Under the pieces are notes generated by a model. That model saw nothing but the letters and a program-made list of their open reading frames with translations. It was not told the DNA's origin and did no database searches. A stretch of DNA of 6,349 nt from assembly GCA_046160865.1 (NCBI GenBank), contig JBJXHG010000140.1, positions 1-6,349 of the forward strand. The letters are read 5' to 3'. Numbering within the stretch: position 1 is the first letter of the stretch; each line of letters starts with the position of its first letter. This DNA comes from JBJXHG01 sp046160865 (lineage in GTDB: Bacteria; Planctomycetota; UBA1135; GCA-002686595). Below are positions 1 to 6,211 of the stretch, piece by piece. Both the position numbers and the translations under genes were made by a program.

Positions 1-160
1 CGCGGAGTTGCACGGATGTGGCCGATATCCGGGCCGGACGGGTCGACGACGGTTCAGGTCGCGGCCCGGGGCCCCTTTTCGCCCTAGGCCCGCCCAGCGC
101 GGATCGGCGGGCCGACGGTGGATCCGACGCGGGCTCGGACTCACGCCGGCGCCGAGCGCG
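1..160. other. Noncoding flank downstream of the aminotransferase gene
   Basis: No open frame here looks like a protein. The reading frames that cross it are arginine-rich and low in complexity, as expected for chance frames in GC-rich DNA. It contains several GC-rich inverted repeats, including an 8-bp stem at 87-113 annotated separately and the self-complementary GGGGCCCC at 68-75, which is followed by TTTT. The left edge of the window cuts off whatever lies upstream, so I cannot say whether this is a complete intergenic spacer. Confidence 0.5.
87..113 (-). terminator. GC-rich stem-loop, possible terminator of the aminotransferase transcript
   Basis: GGCCCGCC at 87-94 pairs perfectly with GGCGGGCC at 106-113 across an 11-nt loop. 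Read on the minus strand, the hairpin begins 47 nt after the aminotransferase stop codon, where an end-of-transcript structure would be expected. It lacks the run of T that a classical intrinsic terminator has; the minus strand continues with TAGGGCG. Such stems also arise by chance in DNA this GC-rich, so the call is weak. Confidence 0.25.
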
Positions 161-1444
161 TCACTTGCCCCTGAGCATGCGCTCCAAGCGATCGAGACCC
201 ATGACCAGATTCGGCATCGGCGGTCCGAACGAGAAGCGCATCCACTGCTTGTAGGGCGACGCCCCGCGCCGGCGTTTGCCGGGGTTCACGTCGAAGAACT
301 CGCCGGGCACGGTCATGACCTTGTGCTCGAGCGCGCGTCGGAAGAACGTCAGCGCGTCGTCGAACGGCGGCTTCAAGTCCGCGAGCGATGCCCAGCCGTA
401 GAACGTGGCTTCGGGACGCCGCGCGAAGCGGATGCCCATCCGCTCGAGGCGCTCCACGAGCAGGTTGCGCTTCTCGACGAAGCCGGCACGCAGTGCGTTC
501 GTCTCCTGATCCGCGCGCTCGGGCTCGAGCACCTTCAACGCCGCACGTTGAGCGATGCGCGAGGGACCGCCGTCGATCGAGCTCGCCGTTCGGCCGAGCG
601 TGTCGATCATCGCGGACGGTCCGACCGCCCAGCCGACGCGCCAGCCGGGATAGCGGTAGCTCTTCGTCAGGCCGTCGATCAGGAGCACGGGATCGCGCTC
701 GACGTCGTCGACGTACGGCGCGGCGCTCACCGGGCCGGCGCCGGCCTTGCCGTCCGCCGTGTAGATGAAGTGGCTGTAGAACTCGTCGAGCAGGAACGTC
801 ACGTCCTTCTCGCGCGCGATGCGCACGAGCTCGGCCAAGTCGCGCCCTTGGATGACGTTGCCCGTCGGATTGCAGGGATTGCTGACCACGAACGCCGACA
901 GGCCTTTCTCGTCGATCTCGTCCGCGATGCGCGCCGGCGGAACGGCGAAGCCGTCTTCCTCACGCGCACGGATCGGCACGGGGTGCAAGCGCGCGAGATG
1001 CAGGTCGAACATGTCCTCGTACGCGGTGTAGTCGGGTAGCTGGTAGCCGACGTTGATCGGGCCGAGCGCCGCGAACGCGCGCGTCAGCGCGAGCCGGCCG
1101 CCGGAGGCCACGCACACGTTCGCTGCCGTGTACTGCGAGCGCTTTCCCTGCCGGTAGAGTCGGTTGTAGTGCGCGGCAACGGCTGCGCGCATCTCGTCCG
1201 TGCCCCCCAGGTGGCCGTAGGCATGGTCCTCGGGCGCGAGCTCGACGGAATCGACGCGCGGCGGCGCGCCCTTCATCGGGCCGACCTCGGGCTGGCCTTG
1301 CCCGAGGTTGCACCAGTCGGGATGCCCGTTCTTGAAGCCGAGCTTCATCGCCTCCGCGACGACGAAGATGACGCCCATGTAGGGCACTTCTCGGAGCGCG
1401 CCGAAGCGCGGTTCGGCCGCAGCCGGTCGATTCGTTGTGGTCAT
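161..1444 (-). CDS. Fold-type I PLP-dependent aminotransferase (class I/II)
   Basis: This is a 427-residue cytosolic enzyme expected to move an amino group between an amino acid and a 2-oxo acid using pyridoxal phosphate. The active-site set is complete when numbered from the ATG. It has the substrate-loop text NLGQGQPEV (46-54), NPCNPTG (189-195), Asp220 and Tyr223 in LLDEFYSHF, the Schiff-base Lys261 in LTKSYRYPGWRVGW, Arg269 for the cofactor phosphate, and Arg403 in RFSFG at the position that usually binds the substrate carboxylate. The length is normal for the aspartate aminotransferase-like superfamily. The frame stays open to 1651, but the added N-terminus is arginine-rich and low in complexity, so the start is put at the ATG in MTTTNRP. 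A GTG at 1453, three codons upstream, is an equally good start because a -10-like box lies 7 nt before it. The gene is divergent from the ABC importer operon, so it may act on the imported compound, but its substrate is unknown. Confidence 0.9.
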   Translation of the reverse strand: MTTTNRPAAAEPRFGALREVPYMGVIFVVAEAMKLGFKNGHPDWCNLGQGQPEVGPMKGAPPRVDSVELAPEDHAYGHLGGTDEMRAAVAAHYNRLYRQGKRSQYTAANVCVASGGRLALTRAFAALGPINVGYQLPDYTAYEDMFDLHLARLHPVPIRAREEDGFAVPPARIADEIDEKGLSAFVVSNPCNPTGNVIQGRDLAELVRIAREKDVTFLLDEFYSHFIYTADGKAGAGPVSAAPYVDDVERDPVLLIDGLTKSYRYPGWRVGWAVGPSAMIDTLGRTASSIDGGPSRIAQRAALKVLEPERADQETNALRAGFVEKRNLLVERLERMGIRFARRPEATFYGWASLADLKPPFDDALTFFRRALEHKVMTVPGEFFDVNPGKRRRGASPYKQWMRFSFGPPMPNLVMGLDRLERMLRGK

Positions 1445-1460
1445 GGGTTGCACGGCGCAG

Positions 1461-1489
1461 AGCTTAGCGCGCACGCGCGGGCGAGTCAG
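1461..1489 (-). promoter_or_regulatory. Candidate sigma70-type promoter for the aminotransferase gene
   Basis: On the minus strand, CTGACT (1489-1484) matches TTGACA at four of six positions. A 17-nt spacer separates it from TAAGCT (1466-1461), which keeps the key first T, second A and last T of the -10 box. Only 7 nt lie between the -10 box and the GTG at 1453, and 16 nt between it and the ATG at 1444. The mRNA would therefore be leaderless or carry a leader of about 10 nt. There is no Shine-Dalgarno sequence in front of either start, which agrees with a leaderless transcript. Confidence 0.4.
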
Positions 1490-1506
1490 CGCCGAGTACT
1501 GCCGAG

Positions 1507-1525
1507 GCGAGCGGGGAGCGCTCGC
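1507..1525. repeat. Perfect 7-bp stem-loop in the divergent intergenic region
   Basis: GCGAGCG (1507-1513) and CGCTCGC (1519-1525) are exact inverted repeats around a 5-nt centre, GGGAG. It lies about 18 nt upstream of the candidate -35 box of the aminotransferase, a usual place for a regulator site. No known operator sequence is recognised. The rest of the intergenic stretch from about 1530 to 1620 is GC-rich with no feature I can support. Confidence 0.3.
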
Positions 1526-1630
1526 GTGGCATCGGCGCGCTCCGCGGGCGCGCGCCGGGCTCCGTCCGTGCGGCGCGCCGGGCCGCCCGCGCTCGGAAAC
1601 TCGACCCACCGCTGGCGAGGCACCGCGATC

Positions 1631-1676
1631 GGTTGGAGAATTACGAACCATCGGCCGGGGTTTTGGAACCCCAACC
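1631..1676 (+). promoter_or_regulatory. Nested GGTT/AACC inverted repeats in front of the ABC importer operon
   Basis: Two inverted repeats overlap here. GGGGTT (1657-1662) pairs with AACCCC (1667-1672) across a 4-nt loop, and GGTTGG (1631-1636) pairs with CCAACC (1671-1676). The two right arms overlap by two bases, so the structures would be mutually exclusive in RNA. The small hairpin ends 11 nt before the ATG at 1684, where a ribosome-binding site would sit, and no good Shine-Dalgarno is seen. It could be an operator or a leader switch. It does not match the TPP riboswitch consensus. No clear -35/-10 pair was found for this operon. Confidence 0.35.
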
Positions 1677-1683
1677 AGTTGTT

Positions 1684-2781
1684 ATGAAGCTCAAGCTGCT
1701 CCTCGTCGTCGTCGCCGTCATTGCCGGCCTGTACTTCGTCAACCTGTGGTTGAACGAGAAGCGGAAGGAGTACATCCCGGGAGTTCCCGCGACCGCGACG
1801 CCCGCATCGGGTGAAGTGCGCGAGACGTTCACCGTCGGCTTCCTGCCGGTCACGTGTCACCTGACGTGCCCGGTGACGAGCTGGATCACCGAGCACGGTG
1901 ACGCCGGCACGATCTTCAAGTCGCAGAAGTTCACCGACTTTCCGTCGATGAAAGAGGCGCTCATCGCGCGCAAGATCGACGCGACGTTCATGAACGCGCC
2001 GCTCGCGCCGAAGCTCGTCATGGACGGTGTGCCGGTGAAGATCGTGTACCTCGGCCACCGTGATGGCACGGCCGTGGTGGTACGCACCGACGGTCCGATC
2101 CAACAGTTCGAGGATCTGCGCGGCAAGGTCGTCGCGATCCCCGGCCGCTTCTCGAACCAGAACATCTTCCTGCACCGGATGATGAAGCAGCTCGGCATGC
2201 CCTTCGATTCGATGACGATCAAGGAGCTACCGCCGCCCGAGCATCCGTCCGCGCTCGCCGCTGGCGCGATAGACGCTTACATCATCGGTGAGCCGCACGC
2301 CGCCAAAGGCGAGCTGGACGGCTACGGACGCGTGCTGTTGCAGATGCGCGACGCCTGGCCGAACTTCATCTCGTGCGTGTTGGTGGTCCGGCAAGAAATC
2401 ATCGACGAGCGTCGCGATCTAGTCCAAGAGCTCGTGAACGGCATCGCCGCGTCCGGCGAGTGGCTCGACGAGGATCGCCACACCACTGCGCAGCACCGCA
2501 AGGATGCGGCCGTCGTCGCGGGCAAGATCTTCTACAACCAACCGCCGAAGCTGCTCGATTACGTGCTCACGAAGGACGTGACGCGCGTGTCCTACACGAA
2601 CCTCATGCCGCCGAAGCATGACTTCGACGAGATCATGGACCTCGCGTTCGAGCTGAAGATCCTGCCGAAGAAGATTCCGTTCGAGGACTACGTCGATGCG
2701 AGTTTCGCGCCGGATCTCGAGACCGTCGATGTGAAGTTCGATCGCCTGCCGCGCGTCGAGGAGATCGCCAAGCAGCCATGA
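1684..2781 (+). CDS. NitT/TauT-type ABC transporter substrate-binding protein, membrane-anchored (NMT1/NrtA-like)
   Basis: This 365-residue protein should capture a small solute outside the inner membrane and deliver it to the permease encoded next. A hydrophobic segment at residues 3-23 follows MKLK. It has no lipobox cysteine and no clear signal-peptidase site, so it probably acts as an uncleaved anchor; a linker rich in Ala, Thr and Pro follows. The binding domain runs from about residue 49 (FTVGFLPVT). It shows family-style blocks: MKEALIARKIDATFMNAPLAPKLVMDG, split here as MKEALIARKIDATF then MNAPLAPKLVMDG, DLRGKVVAIPGRFSNQN, and GEPHAAKGE with Glu203-Pro204. The C-terminal part has MPPKHDFDEIMDLAFELKIL and a FEDYVD motif. 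Cys58 and Cys62 form a CHLTC motif at the first ligand-binding loop. The frame is open back to a TTG at 1633, but the ATG is preferred because the hydrophobic segment starts right after it. The stop overlaps the permease start as ATGA. The ligand cannot be assigned. Confidence 0.88.
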   Translation: MKLKLLLVVVAVIAGLYFVNLWLNEKRKEYIPGVPATATPASGEVRETFTVGFLPVTCHLTCPVTSWITEHGDAGTIFKSQKFTDFPSMKEALIARKIDATFMNAPLAPKLVMDGVPVKIVYLGHRDGTAVVVRTDGPIQQFEDLRGKVVAIPGRFSNQNIFLHRMMKQLGMPFDSMTIKELPPPEHPSALAAGAIDAYIIGEPHAAKGELDGYGRVLLQMRDAWPNFISCVLVVRQEIIDERRDLVQELVNGIAASGEWLDEDRHTTAQHRKDAAVVAGKIFYNQPPKLLDYVLTKDVTRVSYTNLMPPKHDFDEIMDLAFELKILPKKIPFEDYVDASFAPDLETVDVKFDRLPRVEEIAKQP

Positions 2782-3638
2782 GCGCGTGGCCGTGCCTTGC
2801 GAGCGCGATCGCGCTCGTCGTGATCTACTTCGCGCGCAAGCTGCGCGACCCGGCGCCGATGCTGCTCTTGCCCGCCGCGACCGCGACGATCTTCGTGTGC
2901 GGCTGGCAGACCGCCTGTGAGCTCATGCGCTACGAGCTCAAGCTCCCGGACGGCGGCGTGCGGCTCATCGAGGTCTTCCCGACGCCGTGGGCGACGTGGC
3001 ACGGCATGCTGCAGCCCATTCAGGACGGCACGCTGCTGCGCTTCGCAATCGCGAGCGTGTACCGCGTCGCGGTCGGCTTCGTGATCGCGGCCGGCATCGG
3101 CATCCCGCTCGGTTTGTGGGCCGGCTGGTATCTGCGCGGATCGCAAGCGATCAATCCGCTCATCCAAGCGCTGCGGCCGATCTCGCCGATCGCATGGATC
3201 CCGCTGGCCGTGTTGTGGTTCGGCGTGAAGGACGCAGCGGCGATCTTCTTGATCGCACTCGCTTCGTTCTTCCCGATCGTCACCGGCACGATGACCGCGG
3301 TCCGCACGATCCCACTCGTGTACGTGCGCTCGGCGCAGAACTTCGGATTGCACGGCATCGAGCTCTTCCGGCGCGTCGTCTTTCCGGCCTGCTTGCCGCA
3401 GATCGTCACCAGCCTACGGCTCGCGCTCGGCATCGGCTGGATGGTGATCGTCGCGGCCGAGATGATCGCGGTCGATTCGGGTCTCGGGTACTTGATCATG
3501 GACGCGCGCAACGCGAACAACTACGAGCGCGTCGTCGGAGCGATGATCACGATCGGTGTGATCGGGGTGGGGCTCGACTTCGTGATGCGCCGGCTCGAGC
3601 GCTTGGACGAAGTGCGTTGGGGCTTCTCGAAGGCCTGA
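2778..3638 (+). CDS. NitT/TauT-type ABC transporter permease (SsuC/TauC/NrtB-like)
   Basis: This 286-residue inner-membrane protein would form the channel of the importer, probably as a homodimer because only one permease gene is present. It has about six to seven hydrophobic segments, including residues 7-18, 29-42, 96-118, 137-149, 153-171 and 252-269. The cytoplasmic coupling loop that docks on the ATPase is clear: FRRVVFPACLPQIVTSLRLA (197-216) followed by WMVIVAAEM with Glu228 and the SGLGYLI block. These are hallmarks of the binding-protein-dependent transport (BPD_transp_1) domain in the sulfonate/taurine/nitrate group. The length is somewhat above the roughly 250-270 residues common in that group, mostly because of an extra N-terminal membrane segment. 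The ATG overlaps the upstream stop by 4 bp, so translation is probably coupled; a GAGGAG at 2758-2763 lies 14 nt before it. Confidence 0.92.
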   Translation: MSAWPCLASAIALVVIYFARKLRDPAPMLLLPAATATIFVCGWQTACELMRYELKLPDGGVRLIEVFPTPWATWHGMLQPIQDGTLLRFAIASVYRVAVGFVIAAGIGIPLGLWAGWYLRGSQAINPLIQALRPISPIAWIPLAVLWFGVKDAAAIFLIALASFFPIVTGTMTAVRTIPLVYVRSAQNFGLHGIELFRRVVFPACLPQIVTSLRLALGIGWMVIVAAEMIAVDSGLGYLIMDARNANNYERVVGAMITIGVIGVGLDFVMRRLERLDEVRWGFSKA

Positions 3639-3642
3639 TCTC

Positions 3643-4437
3643 ATGGAGCCGAGCTCACTTGCCCGATCCACGCGCGCCGCGGCGGGCGCGATCAAAGTCG
3701 CGATCCGCGGCGTCAGCAAGTCGTTCGTGCGCAAGCACGACGAGCTCTGCGTGCTCGAGGGCATCGACCTCGACGTCCGCGACGGTGAGCTCGTGTGCAT
3801 TCTCGGGGCCTCGGGTTGCGGCAAGTCGACGCTGCTCAACATCGTGGGCGGCTTCGAAACGCCGACGGCAGGCTCGGTGCAGATCGACGGCGTCGACGTC
3901 ACGGCGCCGGATGCGCGCCGCGTGTTCGTGTTCCAGGAGTACGGGATCTTTCCGTGGGCGTCCGTGTGGGACAACGTCGCGCTCGGTCTGCACGACAAAC
4001 CGAAGGCCGAGCAAGCGCGCATCGTGCAGCACTACGTGGACCTCGTGGGCTTGAAGGGCTTCGAGAAGTCATACCCCGCCGAGCTCTCGGGCGGCATGCG
4101 ACAGCGCGTCGCCGTCGCGCGTGCGTTCGCGGTCTCGCCCGACGTCGTCTTCATGGACGAGCCGCTCGGCGCGCTCGACTCGCTCACGCGCTTGCAGATG
4201 CGCGCGGAGATCCTGCGTTTGTGGCGGACCGAAGAGCTGACGATCCTGTTCGTCACGCACGACGTCGACGAGTCGATCCAGCTCGCCGACCGCATCGTCG
4301 TGCTGACGCCGCGTCCCGGCCGCATCGCCGAGATCCTGCCCGTCGACCTCGCGCACCCGCGCGACATCGGCAGTGCCGAGTACGCGCGCATCAAGAAGCG
4401 GCTCTACGAGCTGCTCGGCGTCGTCCACGCGATCTGA
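3643..4437 (+). CDS. NitT/TauT-type ABC transporter ATP-binding protein (SsuB/TauB/NrtD-like)
   Basis: This 264-residue cytoplasmic ATPase would power the importer. All nucleotide-binding motifs are intact: Walker A GASGCGKST (55-63), Q-loop Gln98 in VFQEYGIFPW, ABC signature LSGGMRQ (148-154), Walker B VVFMDEP (168-174) followed by the D-loop GALD (176-179), and switch His206 in VTHDVDE. The FPW after the Q-loop and the short C-terminal tail ending in YARIKKRLYELL are typical of the nitrate/sulfonate/taurine branch. There is no added regulatory domain, unlike NrtC, which carries a fused binding-protein domain. The start is 4 bp after the permease stop, so it belongs to the same operon; AAGG upstream is at most a weak ribosome-binding site. 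The next gene starts about 50 bp downstream with its own promoter-like element. Confidence 0.95.
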   Translation: MEPSSLARSTRAAAGAIKVAIRGVSKSFVRKHDELCVLEGIDLDVRDGELVCILGASGCGKSTLLNIVGGFETPTAGSVQIDGVDVTAPDARRVFVFQEYGIFPWASVWDNVALGLHDKPKAEQARIVQHYVDLVGLKGFEKSYPAELSGGMRQRVAVARAFAVSPDVVFMDEPLGALDSLTRLQMRAEILRLWRTEELTILFVTHDVDESIQLADRIVVLTPRPGRIAEILPVDLAHPRDIGSAEYARIKKRLYELLGVVHAI

Positions 4438-4473
4438 TCCGCGTGCGACCGCGAGTTGAGGCGCCCGGCGAGC

Positions 4474-4479
4474 TACACT
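4474..4479 (+). promoter_or_regulatory. Candidate -10 box (TACACT) in front of the DUF983 gene
   Basis: TACACT keeps the first T, second A and last T of the sigma70 -10 consensus. It is followed by exactly 6 nt and then the GTG at 4486, so transcription would start on or next to the start codon and give a leaderless mRNA. No good -35 hexamer lies 16-18 nt upstream; TTGAGG at 4456-4461 is too close, with a 12-nt gap. No Shine-Dalgarno precedes the GTG. It suggests that DUF983-mutM can be transcribed apart from the ABC operon. Confidence 0.35.
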
Positions 4480-4485
4480 CCCGGC

Positions 4486-4869
4486 GTGTCGGCTCCGTCG
4501 CGGCGAGTGTTCCTGATGCGTGCTTGGCACGGCCGCTGCCCGCAGTGCGGGCGCGGCGCGCTGTTCGCTCGTTACGCGCGCCTGCACACGGCGTGCGATG
4601 TCTGCGGACTCGTCTACCGGCGCGAGCAAGGCGCGATGACGGGCTCGATGTACCTCTCTGCGATCGTCACGGAGATCTTCGCCGCTCTGCTCGTGCTCGT
4701 GATCTTCTTCGGAACGAGCTTCAGCACGACGCAAGCGCTGCTCGTGTCGCTGCCGCTCCTGCTCCTCTTCGCGGCGTGGTGGCTGCCGCGCTCGATCGCG
4801 CTGTGGACCGCGATCGAGTACGCGACGGACGTCGGCAATCGAGAGTCGTGGACCGAGCCGCGCACGTGA
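4486..4869 (+). CDS. DUF983 family zinc-ribbon membrane protein
   Basis: This is a 127-residue protein with the standard DUF983 layout. A zinc-ribbon-like N-terminus has CPQCG (Cys18, Cys21) and CDVCG (Cys37, Cys40), joined by the conserved GRGALF stretch and followed by GLVYRREQGAM. Two membrane segments follow at about 57-77 and 83-100, then a short polar tail. The biochemical function of the family is unknown. Start choice is uncertain. The frame opens at a TTG at 4456, a GTG lies at 4486 and an ATG at 4516. The GTG is preferred because it leaves a family-like N-terminal lead before the first cysteine pair and has a -10-like box 6 nt upstream. The gene ends 4 bp before mutM, so the two are very likely co-transcribed. 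Confidence 0.85.
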   Translation: MSAPSRRVFLMRAWHGRCPQCGRGALFARYARLHTACDVCGLVYRREQGAMTGSMYLSAIVTEIFAALLVLVIFFGTSFSTTQALLVSLPLLLLFAAWWLPRSIALWTAIEYATDVGNRESWTEPRT

Positions 4870-4873
4870 GCCG

Positions 4874-5704
4874 ATGCCCGAGCTGCCCGAAGTCGAAACC
4901 GTCGTCCGTCTGATCCGTCCGCAGCTCGTCGGGCGCCGGATCGAAGGCTGCGAAGTCCTGTGGAAGCGAACGCTCGGAGGAATGTCGCTCGCGTCGTTCG
5001 AGCGCGCGGTCGTCGGCACGCGCATCGTGCGTGTGTGGCGGCGCGCGAAGTTCGTCGTCGCGGATCTCGAGCGGCACGGCAAAGCGGCGGGGAGCCTCGT
5101 CGGCCATCTGCGGATGACGGGGCGCATGCACGTCGAGCCCGCGAGCGTCGACGTCGGACCGTATCGCAAGGTCAGCCTCGCGCTCGACGACGGCCGTAGC
5201 TTTCACTTCATCGACGTGCGCAAGTTCGGACGCTTGTTCCACACCGAGCACGTCGAGACGGTCTTCGAGGATCTCGGTCCGGAGCCGCTCGACGACGGCT
5301 TCACCGCGGAGTGGCTACACGACGCCTTGCGCACCCGGCGGCGAGCGCTGAAGCCGCTCTTGCTCGATCAGTCGTTCGTGGCGGGCCTCGGCAACATCTA
5401 CGTCGACGAGTCGCTGTTCGCCGCCGGCTTGCATCCGCTGGCGCGCTCGGATCGTGTCGGGCAGACACGCGCGGTGCGCTTGCACACGATCATCCGCGCG
5501 ACGCTGTCGGAAGCGATCGCGCGCGAAGGCTCGAGCTTCGACACGTTCTACCGCACGCCCGAGGGCAACCCGGGCAGCTTCCAGCACCAGTTCCGCGTCT
5601 ACGGACGCGCGGGCTCGCCGTGCGTCGTGTGCGGCGCGCCGATCGTGCGTGCCGTCGTTGGACAGCGCGGCACGCATTTCTGTCGCGCCTGTCAGAAGCG
5701 CTGA
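4874..5704 (+). CDS. mutM: Formamidopyrimidine-DNA glycosylase (Fpg/MutM)
   Basis: This 276-residue base-excision repair enzyme removes oxidised purines such as 8-oxoguanine and FapyG and cuts the strand by beta,delta-elimination. After loss of the initiator Met, Pro2 becomes the catalytic N-terminal amine, with Glu3 beside it in MPELPEVE. That motif separates Fpg from endonuclease VIII, which starts MPEGPE. Other family landmarks are Lys59 in RRAKFVV (the E. coli Lys57 position), GHLRMTG (77-83), DVRKFGR (114-120), GLGNIYVDE with Asn174 in the helix-two-turn-helix, and the C-terminal zinc finger with Cys250, Cys253, Cys270 and Cys273. Arg265 lies in that finger at the place of the DNA-contacting arginine. 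The length is normal and nothing is missing. It starts 4 bp after the DUF983 stop. Its own stop lies inside a palindrome shared with the convergent downstream gene. Confidence 0.97.
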   Translation: MPELPEVETVVRLIRPQLVGRRIEGCEVLWKRTLGGMSLASFERAVVGTRIVRVWRRAKFVVADLERHGKAAGSLVGHLRMTGRMHVEPASVDVGPYRKVSLALDDGRSFHFIDVRKFGRLFHTEHVETVFEDLGPEPLDDGFTAEWLHDALRTRRRALKPLLLDQSFVAGLGNIYVDESLFAAGLHPLARSDRVGQTRAVRLHTIIRATLSEAIAREGSSFDTFYRTPEGNPGSFQHQFRVYGRAGSPCVVCGAPIVRAVVGQRGTHFCRACQKR

Positions 5705-5725
5705 CGGTTGCCGTCGTCTCAGCGC
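5698..5725. terminator. Palindrome spanning both stop codons, possible bidirectional terminator
   Basis: GCGCTGA (5698-5704) is exactly complementary to TCAGCGC (5719-5725), with 14 nt between. Inside, GACGG (5703-5707) can pair with CCGTC (5711-5715) around TTG as an alternative inner hairpin. The left arm ends in the mutM TGA and the right arm begins with the TCA that is the stop of the minus-strand gene, so both genes end in the same structure. There is no T-tract on either side. It may act as a weak shared terminator or as a 3'-end barrier; it could also be chance. Confidence 0.35.
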
Positions 5726-6204
5726 GCGACCTTCGCCGTGCGCGATCGCCACAGCAGGTCGAGCTCCGGTAGAGCCGACCACTGCTCGGCGCACAACGCG
5801 AGATAGAGCGTGACGTCGTCGGCAGCGAAGCGCGAATCGAGGTCTTTCACGGTCGCGTCGATCTTGTCCTTCGCGGGATGCGTCGAATCCAAATCCTCGA
5901 TCAAGCCGTCCTTGTGCTGGACACCCGTGGCGTCGAGGAAGCCGATCACGAGCTCGCGGCAGCTCTTCATCAAGTAGGCCCCGAAGAGCTCGTACGTGAG
6001 CTCGATGTTCCCGCTCGACTCGAGCAAGTGCTTCGCGCGCCGTGCGCGGGTCTCCATGGGGAGCTTGCGCACGGCTTGCGGCCGAAAGCGCAGCGACTTC
6101 GCGACCTGGTCGTCGAGCGGGCCGAAACCCTTCTGGTCGAGGCTCTTGTAGATGGAGAGGAAGCGCTCCGCCGGCATCTGCTTCAATTGCTCGAGGACTT
6201 GCAT
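5719..6204 (-). CDS. Hypothetical 161-residue helical protein
   Basis: I do not recognise this family. The product is soluble, with no signal peptide and no membrane segment. It reads as mostly alpha-helical: MQVLEQLKQMPAERFLSIYK at the N-terminus, a basic middle (RPQAVRKLPMETRARRAKHL), a central helix around YELFGAYLMKSCRELVIGFLD, then an acidic stretch with two DLDS motifs (104-107 and 121-124) and a final hydrophobic helix before LWRSRT. It has only two cysteines (82 and 138) and no nucleotide-binding or catalytic motif I can name. Its codon use and sensible amino acid mix, against the arginine-rich shadow frames, support a real gene. The ATG at 6204 is the first good start and has a promoter-like element just upstream. 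It converges on mutM with a 14-bp gap. Confidence 0.75.
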   Translation of the reverse strand: MQVLEQLKQMPAERFLSIYKSLDQKGFGPLDDQVAKSLRFRPQAVRKLPMETRARRAKHLLESSGNIELTYELFGAYLMKSCRELVIGFLDATGVQHKDGLIEDLDSTHPAKDKIDATVKDLDSRFAADDVTLYLALCAEQWSALPELDLLWRSRTAKVAR

Positions 6205-6211
6205 GCGCGGG

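Noticed and set aside
63..80. GGGGCCCC plus TTTT as an intrinsic terminator on the plus strand
   Set aside because: The palindrome has no room for a loop, only four T follow, and there is no plus-strand gene upstream in the window for it to end.
8..1039. Long plus-strand open frame of 343 codons opposite the aminotransferase
   Set aside because: Its translation is rich in Arg, Ala and His with no domain pattern, while the opposite strand carries a complete aminotransferase active site. Long antisense frames are expected in DNA this GC-rich.
1445..1651. N-terminal extension of the aminotransferase to a start at 1651
   Set aside because: The extra 69 codons are Arg/Ala/Pro-rich with no family similarity, would cover the divergent promoter region, and overlap the front of the importer operon.
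1633..1683. TTG start at 1633 for the binding protein
   Set aside because: It would put a polar, acidic stretch before the hydrophobic segment and spoil a normal signal/anchor sequence. The ATG at 1684 gives MKLK followed directly by the helix.
1600..1683. TPP riboswitch ahead of the NMT1-like importer, which would indicate thiamine precursor uptake
   Set aside because: The conserved CTGAGA and the other thi-box segments are absent, and the leader is too short between the GC-rich region and the ATG.
2688..3353. Minus-strand open frame of 221 codons within the permease gene
   Set aside because: Its translation is Arg/Asp/Glu/His-rich without a domain, and it lies over the clear coupling-loop and membrane segments of the permease.
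4069..5169. Minus-strand open frame of 366 codons over the ATPase, DUF983 and mutM genes
   Set aside because: It overlaps three well-supported genes and shows only compositional Arg/Asp bias.
4874..5704. Endonuclease VIII (Nei) as an alternative for mutM
   Set aside because: The N-terminus is MPELPEVE, the Fpg form, rather than MPEGPE, and the length and zinc finger fit Fpg.
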